Source: Petrocella atlantisensis (lineage in GTDB: Bacteria; Bacillota; Clostridia; Lachnospirales; Vallitaleaceae). Taken from it: DNA of 64,000 bases. The notes below the pieces were generated by a model. It had not been told where the DNA came from. It saw only the letters and a list, made by a program, of their open reading frames with translations, and ran no database searches. The stretch lies in assembly GCF_900538275.1 (NCBI RefSeq), contig NZ_LR130778.1:1712001-1776000 (forward strand), in the 5' to 3' direction. The position numbers were made by a program, and so were the translations under genes. Of this stretch, positions 8,589 through 17,572 are shown one piece after another; the first letter of the stretch is position 1; each line of letters opens with the position of its first letter.

Positions 8589-9644
8589 CTAATGTACTAA
8601 GGTCTTAATGAGTTCTTCTTTGTCAAAGGCGTATTCTATGGCGACTTCTCTTGTAATCAACCCTTGTCTAAAGAGATCTCTTAGAGAATGGTCCATGGTC
8701 ATCATGCCAAGATGGCGTCCTGTCTGAATGGCGTTGATGATCTGGTGGTTCTTTTTCTCACGAATGAGATTTCTAATAGCCATGGTTGGAATAAGAATCT
8801 CACATGCGGGTACACGACCCATACCTGACTTGATTGGTAACAACTGCTGAGATACCACCCCTTGTAAGACAGAGGCCACTTGAACACGAATCTGATCTTT
8901 GCTGTTTTGTGGAAAGACATCGATGATACGGTCGATGGTTTTGGGTGCCCCTACGGTATGTAGAGTGCTTAGAACCAGATGGCCGGTTTCTGCTGCTGTT
9001 AGGGCTATCTCTATGGTTTCCAAATCTCGCATCTCACCTACTAGAATAATATCCGGGTCCTGTCGTAATGTGGCCCTTAGGGCATCCTTAAAGCTATGAG
9101 AGTCGGAGCCGATTTCTCTCTGTCCGATGATGCTTTTCTTGTTATGAAACAGATACTCGATTGGGTCTTCTAGAGTGAGTATATGGGTTCTTCTGGTCTG
9201 GTTGATTCTCTCAATCATAGCTGCTAGAGTTGTGGACTTACCACTGCCTGTTGGTCCAGTTATGAGGACCAGACCGTTTTTAAGTTCTGTCAGGACTTCT
9301 ACACTACCTGGAATACCCAGTGATTCCAATGTGGGAATCTCAAAATTAACCATACGCATGGCCAAACAATAACTGTCTCTTTGCCGATAACCGTTAACCC
9401 TGTACCTGCCAATGCCCGGTACAGAATAGGAAAAATCAAATTCCCCCCGGCTTTCTAATGTCTCAAACTGACTTATTGAGAGCATGGACTTAAGGAGTTG
9501 ATAGGTGTTCTCACCAGTTATTATGTCGTCACCAATAGGCAACAAGTCTCCATTGACCCGGAGTATGGGTGGCGAGCCTACTTTCAAGTGAACATCTGAG
9601 GCTCTTCTTTTTAGACCTTCTTCTAATACGCCTTGTATATCCAT
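8589..9644 (-). CDS. pilT: Pilus retraction ATPase PilT
   Basis: This is a 351-residue secretion ATPase of normal PilT length. An N-terminal PAS-like domain is followed by Walker A (GPTGSGKST, residues 130-138), an Asp box (LTLEDPIEY), Walker B (DIILVGEMRD), and a His box (HLVLSTLHT). The C-terminal AIRNLIRE motif, which is specific to retraction ATPases, is intact. The presence of both PilB and PilT suggests retractable pili, which are capable of twitching. It lies between pilB and pilC in the operon, with gaps of 12 and 19 nt. Confidence 0.95.
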   Translation of the reverse strand: MDIQGVLEEGLKRRASDVHLKVGSPPILRVNGDLLPIGDDIITGENTYQLLKSMLSISQFETLESRGEFDFSYSVPGIGRYRVNGYRQRDSYCLAMRMVNFEIPTLESLGIPGSVEVLTELKNGLVLITGPTGSGKSTTLAAMIERINQTRRTHILTLEDPIEYLFHNKKSIIGQREIGSDSHSFKDALRATLRQDPDIILVGEMRDLETIEIALTAAETGHLVLSTLHTVGAPKTIDRIIDVFPQNSKDQIRVQVASVLQGVVSQQLLPIKSGMGRVPACEILIPTMAIRNLIREKKNHQIINAIQTGRHLGMMTMDHSLRDLFRQGLITREVAIEYAFDKEELIKTLVH

Positions 9645-9656
9645 TTCTCTACCCCC

Positions 9657-11345
9657 TTAGTCCACACCGCTGGTCAGCTTCAGTAGCTCATCCATGGTTG
9701 TCATACCCTTTAACACAAGGTCCAAGCAACTCTGGTACAAAGTCGTTAGGCCTTCTTTTATGGCTTGTTCCTTAATCACATCAATACTTGTGTTACTATC
9801 AATCATGGCACGAATGGTACTGGTTATGGGCATCACTTCATAGATGGCGGTTCTACCTCTATAACCGGTATGGTTGCACAGGTTACAACCTTCTCCTTTG
9901 TGGAGCTTAATCCATCCTACACCAATAAGCTTGGCTTCATGTTCAGTAATCTCATAATCCACTTTGCAGTTGGCACAGATTTTCTTGACCAAACGCTGGG
10001 TCACCAGGCCTTTGACAGAACTGGCAATCAGATAGGGTTCGACGCCCATGTTAATGAGTCTGGCAATGGAAGATGCTGTGTCGTTGGTATGAAGCGTGGA
10101 TAAGACCAAGTGACCGGTTATAGCCGCTCGTACAGCAATCTGAGCGGTTTCTTTATCCCTAATCTCTCCAATCATAATCGTATCCGGGTCTTGCCTTAAG
10201 ATAGCTCTTAGGCTATTGGCAAAAGTGAGACCAGCCTTATTATTCACCTGGGTCTGATTAATCCCTCTTATACGATACTCCACCGGATCTTCAACGGTAA
10301 TGATGTTCTTCTTAGGATCATTAATTTCCATTAAGGTGGCATAAAGGGTTGTGGATTTGCCACTTCCGGTGGGTCCGGTTACCAGTACGATACCATTTGG
10401 CACCTTTATAACTTTCTCGTATCTTTTTAGGTTGTATTCTGTGATGCCAAGTTCTGTCATGGTGAGGAGCTTATTGCTTCGATCCAACAGCCTAATAACT
10501 GCTTTTTCACCATAGATTGTGGGCATAACTGAGATACGAAGGTCAATGGCTCTGCCATCATAATCCATTTCTACCCTACCGTCTTGAGGCACACGGTTCT
10601 CACCGATGTCCATGTACCCCATAATCTTAATACGTGTGATAATGGCTGGCTGAGATTTTTTCTGCAGCTGCATATGTTCATAGAGCTCGCCATCAATTCG
10701 AAAACGAACCCTTAAGTTGTACTCATCCGGCTCAATATGGATATCACTGACCTTACTGTCAGCAGCTTGGATAATAATTGAATCAATCAGCTTTACAACC
10801 GGTGCGTTGTTGACTTCAGATATGGCATCAAAGTCAATATCGTGTTCATCTATTAAGCTGTCAAACTTATTGGAAAACTCACTTACAGTATCATCCGCTG
10901 ATTTTTTCTTATAATATTGCTCAATGGCAATGAGGATCTCTTTTTCAGATGCCAGTAAAGGTTTTACTTGATAGCCCGTTGCCAACTTAATGTCATCTAA
11001 GGCAAAAAGATTCAACGGATCTGCCATAGCTACACTTAGGATATGATCATCCAGATGAATGGGTATTAAAACATAACGTCTCGCCATTTTCGCACTGATT
11101 AAATGGGTGACATCTTCGTCGATTTCATAGGTATTCAGTTGTACCCTGGGGATACCATATTGAAACTCCAGCACCTCGACCATCTGTCGTTCTGTAATGA
11201 TGCCTTCGTCGATTAGAATCTTACCAAGAAGTTCTTTTCGTTCTTGTTGAATCTTAAGAGCCCTAAACAAATCTTCTTTGCTTATGACACCTGTGTCCAC
11301 AAGAATCTCACCAAGTCTCCTCATTTCTCCTGCCACATCAATCAC
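9657..11345 (-). CDS. pilB: Pilus extension ATPase PilB
   Basis: This is a 562-residue motor ATPase. It starts at a GTG at 11345 behind GGGAGATAGG; the first ATG, seven codons in, has a ribosome-like sequence too close to use. The N-terminal MshEN-type domain (about 1-150) contains RLGEILVDTGVI and LGKILIDEGIITE repeats; such domains bind c-di-GMP in some PilB/MshE proteins. The ATPase core has Walker A (GPTGSGKST), Asp and His boxes (VEDPVEYRI, LVLSTLHTN) and a tetracysteine zinc site (CANC and CNLC, about 32 residues apart). It is the first gene of the operon and follows a leader with an attenuator-like terminator. Confidence 0.94.
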   Translation of the reverse strand: MIDVAGEMRRLGEILVDTGVISKEDLFRALKIQQERKELLGKILIDEGIITERQMVEVLEFQYGIPRVQLNTYEIDEDVTHLISAKMARRYVLIPIHLDDHILSVAMADPLNLFALDDIKLATGYQVKPLLASEKEILIAIEQYYKKKSADDTVSEFSNKFDSLIDEHDIDFDAISEVNNAPVVKLIDSIIIQAADSKVSDIHIEPDEYNLRVRFRIDGELYEHMQLQKKSQPAIITRIKIMGYMDIGENRVPQDGRVEMDYDGRAIDLRISVMPTIYGEKAVIRLLDRSNKLLTMTELGITEYNLKRYEKVIKVPNGIVLVTGPTGSGKSTTLYATLMEINDPKKNIITVEDPVEYRIRGINQTQVNNKAGLTFANSLRAILRQDPDTIMIGEIRDKETAQIAVRAAITGHLVLSTLHTNDTASSIARLINMGVEPYLIASSVKGLVTQRLVKKICANCKVDYEITEHEAKLIGVGWIKLHKGEGCNLCNHTGYRGRTAIYEVMPITSTIRAMIDSNTSIDVIKEQAIKEGLTTLYQSCLDLVLKGMTTMDELLKLTSGVD

Positions 11346-11530
11346 CCTATCTCCCTGTATAAAAAACTGACGGTCTCACTTCCGCCACCTTGTCCATATA
11401 AAAAGCCGCCATAAATAATATTATGGCAGCTGAATTTCTTAAGAAAAGAGGCTATACCCCCTATTTCTAATATAAGATTCTCGCTTTGATCCATGGCCTC
11501 ACGACCATCTCACCTTTATCATAATCAAAA
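11346..11530 (-). promoter_or_regulatory. Structured leader of the pilus operon (possible riboswitch or attenuator)
   Basis: Reading the minus strand, the leader contains a GNRA-capped hairpin (ATGGTC-GTGA-GGCCAT, 11493-11508). This is followed closely by GGATCAAAGC, then a purine-rich stretch and the intrinsic terminator at 11398-11431, all ahead of pilB. A GNRA loop plus a CAAAGC-type junction recalls c-di-GMP-I riboswitches, but the other invariant bases of that class do not align, so I do not assign it. No open frame is visible here. Confidence 0.4.
11398..11431 (-). terminator. Intrinsic terminator in the pilB leader
   Basis: On the minus strand an 11-bp stem (AGCTGCCATAA with TTATGGCGGCT, one G-U pair) is followed by TTTTTATA. 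It lies about 55 nt upstream of the pilB start and within its transcript if the promoter is farther upstream. Its position therefore suggests premature-termination control. Confidence 0.75.
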
Positions 11531-11726
11531 CAACTTTTAAGTTTTAACCCTGAACATGTGGTTACACATTTACAGCAAAGATTTTTTATATGTTCCTAGT
11601 CTTTGTCAGAATACTAAATGTGAAACTGAGACTTCATTAATAAATACGATACTTTTATAGGTTTTTGGTACTATTTTAAGACCTATTTTTTATTTTTTCC
11701 CATTTTTGTAAAAACAAGAAAAGAAA
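11531..11726. other. Non-coding gap between pilB leader and rsgI terminator
   Basis: The sequence is AT-rich and holds no open frame with a ribosome site. It probably contains the pilus operon promoter. Candidate -10 boxes on the minus strand (TATAAA-type near 11590 and 11655) are not accompanied by clear -35 boxes, so I place none. Confidence 0.3.
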
Positions 11727-11774
11727 GCAAAAAAAAATCCAAAAGAGGGGGTTATGTGAGAGCCTCTTTTGGAT
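11727..11774 (-). terminator. Terminator of the sigI-rsgI operon
   Basis: On the minus strand the stem ATCCAAAAGAGG with CCTCTTTTGGAT (12 bp, perfect) is followed by a run of T residues. It lies about 55 nt after the rsgI stop. Confidence 0.9.
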
Positions 11775-11828
11775 GGGAGAAGGGGTTAGCCTTCTTGTTA
11801 ACATTGAATTGGTATTTCATGCTTGGTA

Positions 11829-13205
11829 TTACTTATTCTTATTATGGTCTGTATTTTTTTCGGTTTTGGTTTCGGTCTTCGTTTCAGACTTACTTGAATT
11901 GACCTTCGTTGTGTCCTTTACTTCCTCTACGTTCGTATCATCTTGCTTACCAATACCGTTATTGGTTTTTTCTTCTTTTACTTCTTTATCTGCTTCTTCT
12001 TCTTTTACTTCTTTTTCTTCCTTATCTGCTTCTTTTTCTTCTTCTTTTATTTCTTCTTTTATTTCCTTTTCTTCATCTTTCTCAACTTCTTTTATTTCCT
12101 TTTCTTCATCTTTTATTTCTTCTTTTTCTACTTTTACTTCTTCTTTTTCTACTTTTACTTCTTCTTTTTCTACTTCTTTTATTTCTTTCTCTGCTTCTTT
12201 CTCCACTTCTTTTATTTCCTTTTCTACTTCTTTTTCTATTTGCTGATCCTTATCACGGTTATTAATTTCTTCTTCACTGCTATTGCTACTGCTTGGTGTT
12301 TCCTTGTCCTTGTCTTTATCTTTATTGCTGTTGTTGGTTTTTGACCTTTGATCCTGAGACTTATCTTCCGAAGGTGATTGGAGCACAGGAGCATGCTTGT
12401 CATTATACTCAAAATCTGTGTTCTCAATGATGCCAAAAATCTCTTCTATAGACATCTCTTTCATTTTTTCTAGGCTGATGTCTTCGCTCATATACTTCAT
12501 GAACATATATTTTCCAACCGTTAGTCCTTGAGATTTAGCCGCTCTTAGACTTTCTTCAGTGCCTTTTGCAAAAAGAAACTTGTAATGGTCTCTTTTTTTC
12601 TCCATATAAGCTTCAATACGCTTACTATTTTCATCCTCATCTGATTTAACTTCTGATAAATCTTGTTTGTCTTGATTAACGACAGTATAGGTAAGCATAA
12701 CCACACCATCTTCTTTAAGAAAACCGGCACCTACAGCATTATTTGTTAGAATATCTAGGACATCTTCTAAAAGCATACCTCTGTATTCATCTTGAATAAT
12801 CACAGTTGCATCCTCATTTAGAGGCATGATTTCTAAGACTTTTCCAGCCATATCAATACGCATCTCAACACTAGGGTTAATATCCATAGTGACAATGCCA
12901 TAGCTTACAGGTGGCTGTTGTCCAAAACGAATCACATGGGTTGCGCTGTACAAAAGTATAAACATAAAGCATATGGAAGCTGCATACACCAATAAATTCT
13001 TATAATTCATTCTATTTGATTTGTAGATGTCTTCTTCAAAATAATAAATGGTCTGACCAACCGCCATACCTTCCTTTATATTCACATAGACAAATTCCAT
13101 ACCCTCTGACAAAAGTATGGCATAGGCTTTCTTCAGTTCTAAAACTGAGCCTATTTTTATTGTCTCTGGAATTGTGGTATCTTTTTTTATGATATCTGTT
13201 TTCAT
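11829..13205 (-). CDS. rsgI: RsgI-type membrane anti-sigma-I factor with Lys/Glu-rich tail
   Basis: This is a 458-residue protein from the ATG at 13205 (AGGTGAT upstream), four nt after the sigma gene; an ATG 15 nt earlier has no ribosome site. Residues 1-55 match the cytoplasmic RsgI_N domain that binds SigI (KIGSVLELKKAYAILLSEG). A membrane helix is at about 70-87. The outer domain opens with GIVTMDINPSVEMRID, where the N110-P111 bond lies in the motif at which RsgI proteins are reported to self-cleave. After about 290, the protein becomes low-complexity, made mainly of Lys, Glu and Val (EKEIKEVEKE-like units). This tail could span the wall. No carbohydrate-binding module is present, unlike in cellulolytic clostridia. 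Confidence 0.88.
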   Translation of the reverse strand: MKTDIIKKDTTIPETIKIGSVLELKKAYAILLSEGMEFVYVNIKEGMAVGQTIYYFEEDIYKSNRMNYKNLLVYAASICFMFILLYSATHVIRFGQQPPVSYGIVTMDINPSVEMRIDMAGKVLEIMPLNEDATVIIQDEYRGMLLEDVLDILTNNAVGAGFLKEDGVVMLTYTVVNQDKQDLSEVKSDEDENSKRIEAYMEKKRDHYKFLFAKGTEESLRAAKSQGLTVGKYMFMKYMSEDISLEKMKEMSIEEIFGIIENTDFEYNDKHAPVLQSPSEDKSQDQRSKTNNSNKDKDKDKETPSSSNSSEEEINNRDKDQQIEKEVEKEIKEVEKEAEKEIKEVEKEEVKVEKEEVKVEKEEIKDEEKEIKEVEKDEEKEIKEEIKEEEKEADKEEKEVKEEEADKEVKEEKTNNGIGKQDDTNVEEVKDTTKVNSSKSETKTETKTEKNTDHNKNK

Positions 13206-13209
13206 GGTA

Positions 13210-13824
13210 TCACCTTTCATAGCCTAAATAATCTATAACACATTGGATATTATACTCATGGGCCAATATAATGGCCGTAATTGTATGTTTATGACTTTTA
13301 ATGAATCGAACCGATGCACCGTATTCCTTATTAATCTGTGTTATAGGTAGTCTTTTCTTTTCTTTAAGATGCAAAACCATCTGTTTGCTTCTTAGAATCA
13401 TAAGTGCCAGTTCTACTACCATATCCTTTGTTTGCTTATGGACCGGCTTATGGGATGCCAACAATTCATAACTGATGCCATGTTCCTTTAGGATTTCTCT
13501 ATAGTGTATCAGTTCCTGACGTACAATCGCTTCATTATCCGAATTCTCCTTAATAGCATGATATTCTTCAATACTCACGACTGTCACTTTTGCTTGCTTT
13601 CTAATATGATCAATCAGCTTGTTCTTTATGACCACTTTTGCATAGCTGTGGAAATTACCCTTTTCTTCATCATAAGTATCCAATAAGTCATTGAATGCCT
13701 CTAGGGCAATGCCTAATTCCTCACTATTTTCAACCTCAACATAACGTTTGGTAACCCCAACGATTGTCTTTATAATAAAAGGTATATTGTCCTTTATGAA
13801 CTTATCTCTGTCCTCGTAGACCAT
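13210..13824 (-). CDS. sigI: RNA polymerase sigma factor SigI family
   Basis: This is a 204-residue sigma factor of the SigI group, which is related to but distinct from ECF factors. The region 2-like part includes DTYDEEKGNFHSYAKVVIKN and LIDHIRKQAK; the C-terminal part contains a helix-turn-helix-like stretch (TQINKEYGASVRFIKSHK). SigI factors respond to heat or to extracellular polysaccharide through the partner RsgI, which is the next gene, 4 nt downstream. The start has GGTGGAGAG upstream. It begins a two-gene operon closed by a strong terminator. Confidence 0.85.
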   Translation of the reverse strand: MVYEDRDKFIKDNIPFIIKTIVGVTKRYVEVENSEELGIALEAFNDLLDTYDEEKGNFHSYAKVVIKNKLIDHIRKQAKVTVVSIEEYHAIKENSDNEAIVRQELIHYREILKEHGISYELLASHKPVHKQTKDMVVELALMILRSKQMVLHLKEKKRLPITQINKEYGASVRFIKSHKHTITAIILAHEYNIQCVIDYLGYER

Positions 13825-13857
13825 CTCTCCACCGCTTTCAGCTTATAATCAGGTATG

Positions 13858-13902
13858 CTATCTCTTGAGATAGATTATACCATAATTAGGGTCTACAAAA
13901 AA
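13858..13902 (-). promoter_or_regulatory. sigI promoter with palindromic operator
   Basis: A minus-strand -10 box (TATAAT, plus-strand 13874-13879) is immediately followed by a perfect inverted repeat, CTATCTC-AA-GAGATAG (13858-13873), at the expected transcription start. The -35 region 17 nt upstream (TTTTTT) is poor. The palindrome could be an operator or the first stem of the mRNA. Confidence 0.5.
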
Positions 13903-14128
13903 CGTTTAAGAGATGATATGAAACAGTCATTTATATAGGGTTCGAATTATTGTGAATTTTTTGGTACTCTTTTTTACCAACAGGACAATGTAATATCTTT
14001 TTAATACAATAGAATAAGCTTTTTCATAAAAAATAGCACAGAATGCTACCCATTTATAAAAAAGCTTACATTTAAAATAATTATGGTTAAAGTGTCAAAA
14101 TAAGTTTCTCTAAATAATATCCGAAAAT
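13903..14128. other. Non-coding gap between sigI and the chemoreceptor
   Basis: This is AT-rich sequence without a supported open frame. Its left part lies upstream of the sigI promoter. The right part holds the chemoreceptor's candidate terminator at 14028-14049, with an outer AAGCTTTTT inverted repeat around it. Confidence 0.4.
14028..14049 (-). terminator. Weak terminator after chemoreceptor gene
   Basis: On the minus strand a 5-bp stem TAGCA/TGCTA with a short loop is followed by TTTTTT. It is nested in a longer AAGCTTTTT/AAAAAGCTT inverted repeat. Confidence 0.5.
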
Positions 14129-15628
14129 CTATTCATTGGCCGGTGTCTTAAAACCTATGATTGTTGATGCCATTTCTTCTGTAACCTTTACCAAATCTTG
14201 ACTGATATTGGCGATAATCTCCATAGATGCCGTTTGCTCCTGAATGGAGGCAGACACTTCTTCTGTTCCAGCTGCATTTTCCTCAGATATCGCGGATAAA
14301 CTATCAATAGTGCCTATGATTTCATTTTTGCGGTCCACCATAGCTTGACACGATAAAATCATTTCTGATATATCGTCCTTCATATTGTCAATGGCAACTG
14401 AGATGCCCTCATATACTTGGTTGGTCCGATCAACGGAGGTGTTTTGCAATGTCACAGCTTCCGTTAAAGCTTCAACAGTCTTAACGGCTCCTGAGGTTTT
14501 CTCTATTAAGTGATTGATGATTCTAGCGATTTCTTCTGTAAAACCATCGGATTGTTCAGCCAGTTTTCGAATCTCATCCGCCACAACAGCAAACCCTTTA
14601 CCGGATTCTCCAGCTCTTGCCGCTTCTATGGCTGCATTAAGAGCCAATAAATTCGTTTGATTGGCAATGCTTTTAATCATATCACTGGCATTTGCAATTT
14701 CTTGGGCACTGTCATTGGTTTGCAGAATTGTATCACTTATATGTTTGGTGGCTTCAGCACTCATTCTTGTTTTTTCAGTCAAATCCTTGAGTATTATTAT
14801 TCCCTCATCTTTCAAATTGTTGATTTGATCTGTTACTTTTTTTAAGTCTATTGTATTCGTTTGTTCTTTCTCAATATTGCGTCCTAGATCTTCAATAACA
14901 CTTGCACCTTCTATGGTATCCTTGGCTTGTTCACCTGCACCCACAGCGATTTCACCGATAGTAATGGCGATTTCATCCGCTACTTTGGATGACTTTTGAC
15001 TGTTTTCGGCCAATGTATTGGCTGTTTTTGTCAAAGTTTCCATGATCTCTTCCAGATGGTTGGCAATGGCTTGCTTAATGTCCATATTCTTATGTTCATT
15101 GTCCAAGAATATATTGATATCTCGAACCATCTGATGGTTCACAGTACCCACCATCGAGCCGGCTATGATAAAGCCAAGCATAACGATAATCGTAACAACC
15201 AAACTGGTTGTATTACCATTGTGTAAATTCAGACTTACAGCTCTTAGCACGAATATAATACTTAAGATGGCACTCACTATGGCTAGAAGTGCTATAAGCT
15301 TACGATCAAAAAACATAAAACCGATAACAAAAATAGGTAAAATGAATGTAAAAGTAACCATAGATGTACTGCTTATTATAGATATACCGTAGGGTATGAG
15401 AAAACTTACCGCCAGAACATATCGAATAAACACCGACCCTTTGTTTTTTATGTAGATGCCTATTGCTGTACCATATGTCACCAATAACAGTGCAAATAAA
15501 AAGATGATTAATGTAAGACTTCTATTTCCTTTAAGATACTCAATAATAAAACCTACCAAAAGTAAAAAATAAAGAGAAAAAGACAAAATAAGTGCGTAGA
15601 AATTCGCTTTCTTTAATATAAAATCCAT
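14129..15628 (-). CDS. Methyl-accepting chemotaxis protein with polytopic membrane sensor
   Basis: This is a 499-residue protein. Residues 10-175 form about six hydrophobic helices with very short loops and no extracellular ligand domain, so it may sense membrane-linked or intracellular cues. The rest is a coiled-coil signalling domain with the highly conserved hairpin tip [20 protein letters not shown] and the following [16 protein letters not shown]. The tip binds CheA and CheW, and no HAMP domain is evident. It is a single-gene unit: the neighbour upstream is divergent and the next genes downstream form the separate sigI operon. The ATG follows TAGGGGGT. Confidence 0.92.
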   Translation of the reverse strand: MDFILKKANFYALILSFSLYFLLLVGFIIEYLKGNRSLTLIIFLFALLLVTYGTAIGIYIKNKGSVFIRYVLAVSFLIPYGISIISSTSMVTFTFILPIFVIGFMFFDRKLIALLAIVSAILSIIFVLRAVSLNLHNGNTTSLVVTIIVMLGFIIAGSMVGTVNHQMVRDINIFLDNEHKNMDIKQAIANHLEEIMETLTKTANTLAENSQKSSKVADEIAITIGEIAVGAGEQAKDTIEGASVIEDLGRNIEKEQTNTIDLKKVTDQINNLKDEGIIILKDLTEKTRMSAEATKHISDTILQTNDSAQEIANASDMIKSIANQTNLLALNAAIEAARAGESGKGFAVVADEIRKLAEQSDGFTEEIARIINHLIEKTSGAVKTVEALTEAVTLQNTSVDRTNQVYEGISVAIDNMKDDISEMILSCQAMVDRKNEIIGTIDSLSAISEENAAGTEEVSASIQEQTASMEIIANISQDLVKVTEEMASTIIGFKTPANE

Positions 15629-15835
15629 ACATACCCCCTATTAGAATTAATGTGTCGATGCAGAAAATACCCCAATATTAATAACACTATGCCTATTGTA
15701 CCATTGCCAAAGGTAAGTTGTCATGCTGATTCCATAGAATCAACCCATATCCGTCTAATTAAGATTCTTCCTGAATAATACGCAACTTTTCACATTCCTT
15801 TACGTCAAAAGTATATGTAGTATTTTTACCGTAAA

Positions 15836-15841
15836 TATAAT
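15836..15841 (+). promoter_or_regulatory. Candidate -10 box of the lipoprotein gene
   Basis: TATAAT lies about 46 nt before the start codon in the divergent gap with the chemoreceptor. No good -35 box is seen at 17 nt. Confidence 0.4.
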
Positions 15842-15887
15842 AGACACTTGATAAAGCCTCGCTATGAAACAAAAAGGAGCGAATAAT

Positions 15888-16694
15888 ATGAAAAAACTCA
15901 TTTTAATAATGTCCGTATTTGCTATGGTTTTTCTTCTATACGGATGCAAACCATCAACAGATTCAAGTGATGACACGAACCCCGTTGCAGGAGAAGATAT
16001 CGATAACGAGCAATCACCTGATGCTGAAGATCCTTTAGAAAAGACTTTTGATATCATCGGCACCATAACCTCATTGGATATTTCTGACGAACAAGTCCAT
16101 ATTTTAGTAGAAGGTGATATAACGCCAGATACCAATTATGACAAAGCCAGTATTCGCGTCGATAATAACACGAAGGTCTTTGCTGACCAGGAAGAAGCTG
16201 AAAGAGATGATTTAATCGTTGGTATGACCGTAAAAGTCAAGTTCGAAGGACCTGTTGCAGAATCTTATCCCGTTCAAGCTTACGCTAAAACGGTCACAAT
16301 GGTACTCTCCCCTGCAAAAGCGACAAATAAAGGAGAAGCAATTGATTTTGAGGTTGTTACAGAAGATGAATCCAGCATTGAATTCATCAAATCTTTAAGA
16401 GGTTTTGGACTTATACGTGAAGACGAAGATTATTACTATGTTTATATCGGTTCCGGCGAAAGAAATACCGGTGGCTATGATATATATGTTTCTGATGTTG
16501 TTAAGGTTGACGGTCAGGTCCTTATCACTGTAGGTGAAACGCTACCTAGTAAAGATGATATGGTTACACAAGCCTTAACCTATCCTTACCAAATCATCCG
16601 TTACTCAAAAGAACATGGAAATCAAATCATGGTTCAAGACTTCAACGGTAACTTTTTTGATGATATCAACGATGAGACCACAGAGAGCGAATAG
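15888..16694 (+). CDS. Lipoprotein with DUF3221-like and PrcB C-terminal-like domains
   Basis: This is a 268-residue protein from the ATG at 15888 (AAGGAGCG upstream); an in-frame ATG at 15864 lacks a ribosome site. A signal peptide ends in the lipobox LLYGC, giving a membrane-anchored lipoprotein. After an acidic linker, residues about 45-135 look like an OB-type small domain (FDIIGTITSLDIS, ASIRVDNNTKVF). The C-terminal part (about 160-230) resembles PrcB_C (YYYVYIGSGERNTGGYDIYV, VLITVGETLPS), a domain found in treponemal protease-complex subunits. Its function in this organism is unknown. It is monocistronic, with TATAAT at 15836-15841 upstream and a strong terminator downstream. Confidence 0.7.
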   Translation: MKKLILIMSVFAMVFLLYGCKPSTDSSDDTNPVAGEDIDNEQSPDAEDPLEKTFDIIGTITSLDISDEQVHILVEGDITPDTNYDKASIRVDNNTKVFADQEEAERDDLIVGMTVKVKFEGPVAESYPVQAYAKTVTMVLSPAKATNKGEAIDFEVVTEDESSIEFIKSLRGFGLIREDEDYYYVYIGSGERNTGGYDIYVSDVVKVDGQVLITVGETLPSKDDMVTQALTYPYQIIRYSKEHGNQIMVQDFNGNFFDDINDETTESE

Positions 16695-16753
16695 CCTTAT
16701 CTCTAAGGTACTCATATTGATTATAGCTATGTCTAACCTTCTAAGAGTATACT

Positions 16754-16787
16754 AAAAGGAAGTCCGTCAATATCGGACTTCCTTTTA
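16754..16787. terminator. Bidirectional terminator between convergent genes
   Basis: AAAAGGAAGTCCG pairs with CGGACTTCCTTTT around a 7-nt loop, with T-tracts on both strands. It serves the plus-strand lipoprotein and the minus-strand acetyltransferase. Confidence 0.85.
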
Positions 16788-16801
16788 GCTTGCTTCATTT
16801 A

Positions 16802-17392
16802 TTATACGATTCTTTTTTCTTCTGAAAGACTGTTCTTCAATAAATCTAACTGCATGGCCTTAATAAAATCCATATCCTCTAGGTCAGCCTCTTCATGATT
16901 CGATTGTTGGTCCTCGAAATAATAGACCATCAGATACTCTTCATCTAATTCCTTAACAATCTCAAAACCTAATCTTTCATAAAGTCTTATTGCCGGATTT
17001 TCTTTTTGAACCGACAACGCTACTTTCTTATAACCAATGGATTTTAACAACTCTAACATTTGTTCCATGAGTGCTTTACCAATACCTTTTTTCCTAAAAG
17101 GCTTATACAAAGAGATTGCAAGTTCTGGTGTTTCTTCCATTTTTGCAAACCCTTGATCTTTACCCGGAAATACACGTGTCCAGACGGCACCAATCACTTT
17201 ACCATCAATCTCTACAATTAAACAATGGTCATCCTTTCTTCCAAAGGCTTCAAAAAAGATTCTTAAAGACGGATCATATATAGCCTTTCTCGGTACAGGG
17301 TTCTTATTACTTTTCTGAAAAATAGCTTCATACAAGAAATCCTCAAGCAATCCGGTTTCATCCGATCGCATTTTTCTTATTACATAATCCAT
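16802..17392 (-). CDS. GNAT-family N-acetyltransferase
   Basis: This is a 196-residue protein with a GNAT fold at about 1-165. The acetyl-CoA-binding motif A is visible as ELAISLYKPFRKKGIGKALM (R/Q-x-x-G-x-G/A pattern), and motif B as VALSVQKENPAIRLYERLGFE. The C-terminal 30 residues are acidic and outside the domain. The substrate cannot be read from sequence; small molecules, amino acids or protein N-termini are all possible. It is a single gene facing the lipoprotein gene across a shared terminator. The ribosome site GGAGG is 11 nt from the ATG, slightly far. Confidence 0.85.
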   Translation of the reverse strand: MDYVIRKMRSDETGLLEDFLYEAIFQKSNKNPVPRKAIYDPSLRIFFEAFGRKDDHCLIVEIDGKVIGAVWTRVFPGKDQGFAKMEETPELAISLYKPFRKKGIGKALMEQMLELLKSIGYKKVALSVQKENPAIRLYERLGFEIVKELDEEYLMVYYFEDQQSNHEEADLEDMDFIKAMQLDLLKNSLSEEKRIV

Positions 17393-17530
17393 CTTTTATT
17401 TTACCTCCGACTTGCTCATCCGGAGCCTCTCTATGCTTTTACGATTATACTCACGACCATTAGAACACATCTACCTTAGTCTTTACTTCTAATGGAGAAA
17501 TTATACTACCATCTGGAGTTGGTGTCTATA

Positions 17531-17572
17531 AAAAAGATAGAAACTTGGAAGATGTCAAGTTTCTATCTTTTT
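17531..17572. terminator. Bidirectional terminator overlapping the cyclase stop codon
   Basis: The 17-nt arms AAAAAGATAGAAACTTG and CAAGTTTCTATCTTTTT pair around an 8-nt loop. The TAG stop of the cyclase gene lies inside the stem. Confidence 0.85.

Noticed and set aside
11440-11530. c-di-GMP-I riboswitch in the pilB leader
   Set aside because: The GNRA stem and CAAAGC are suggestive, but the GGACGCAAAGCC core and the 3' partner strand are not matched. It is kept only as an unassigned leader.
11773-12344. Three long plus-strand open frames rich in Ser, Phe or Leu
   Set aside because: They are antisense to the Lys/Glu-rich rsgI tail. Their composition is simply the complement of GAA/AAA codons, and none has a ribosome site or start context.
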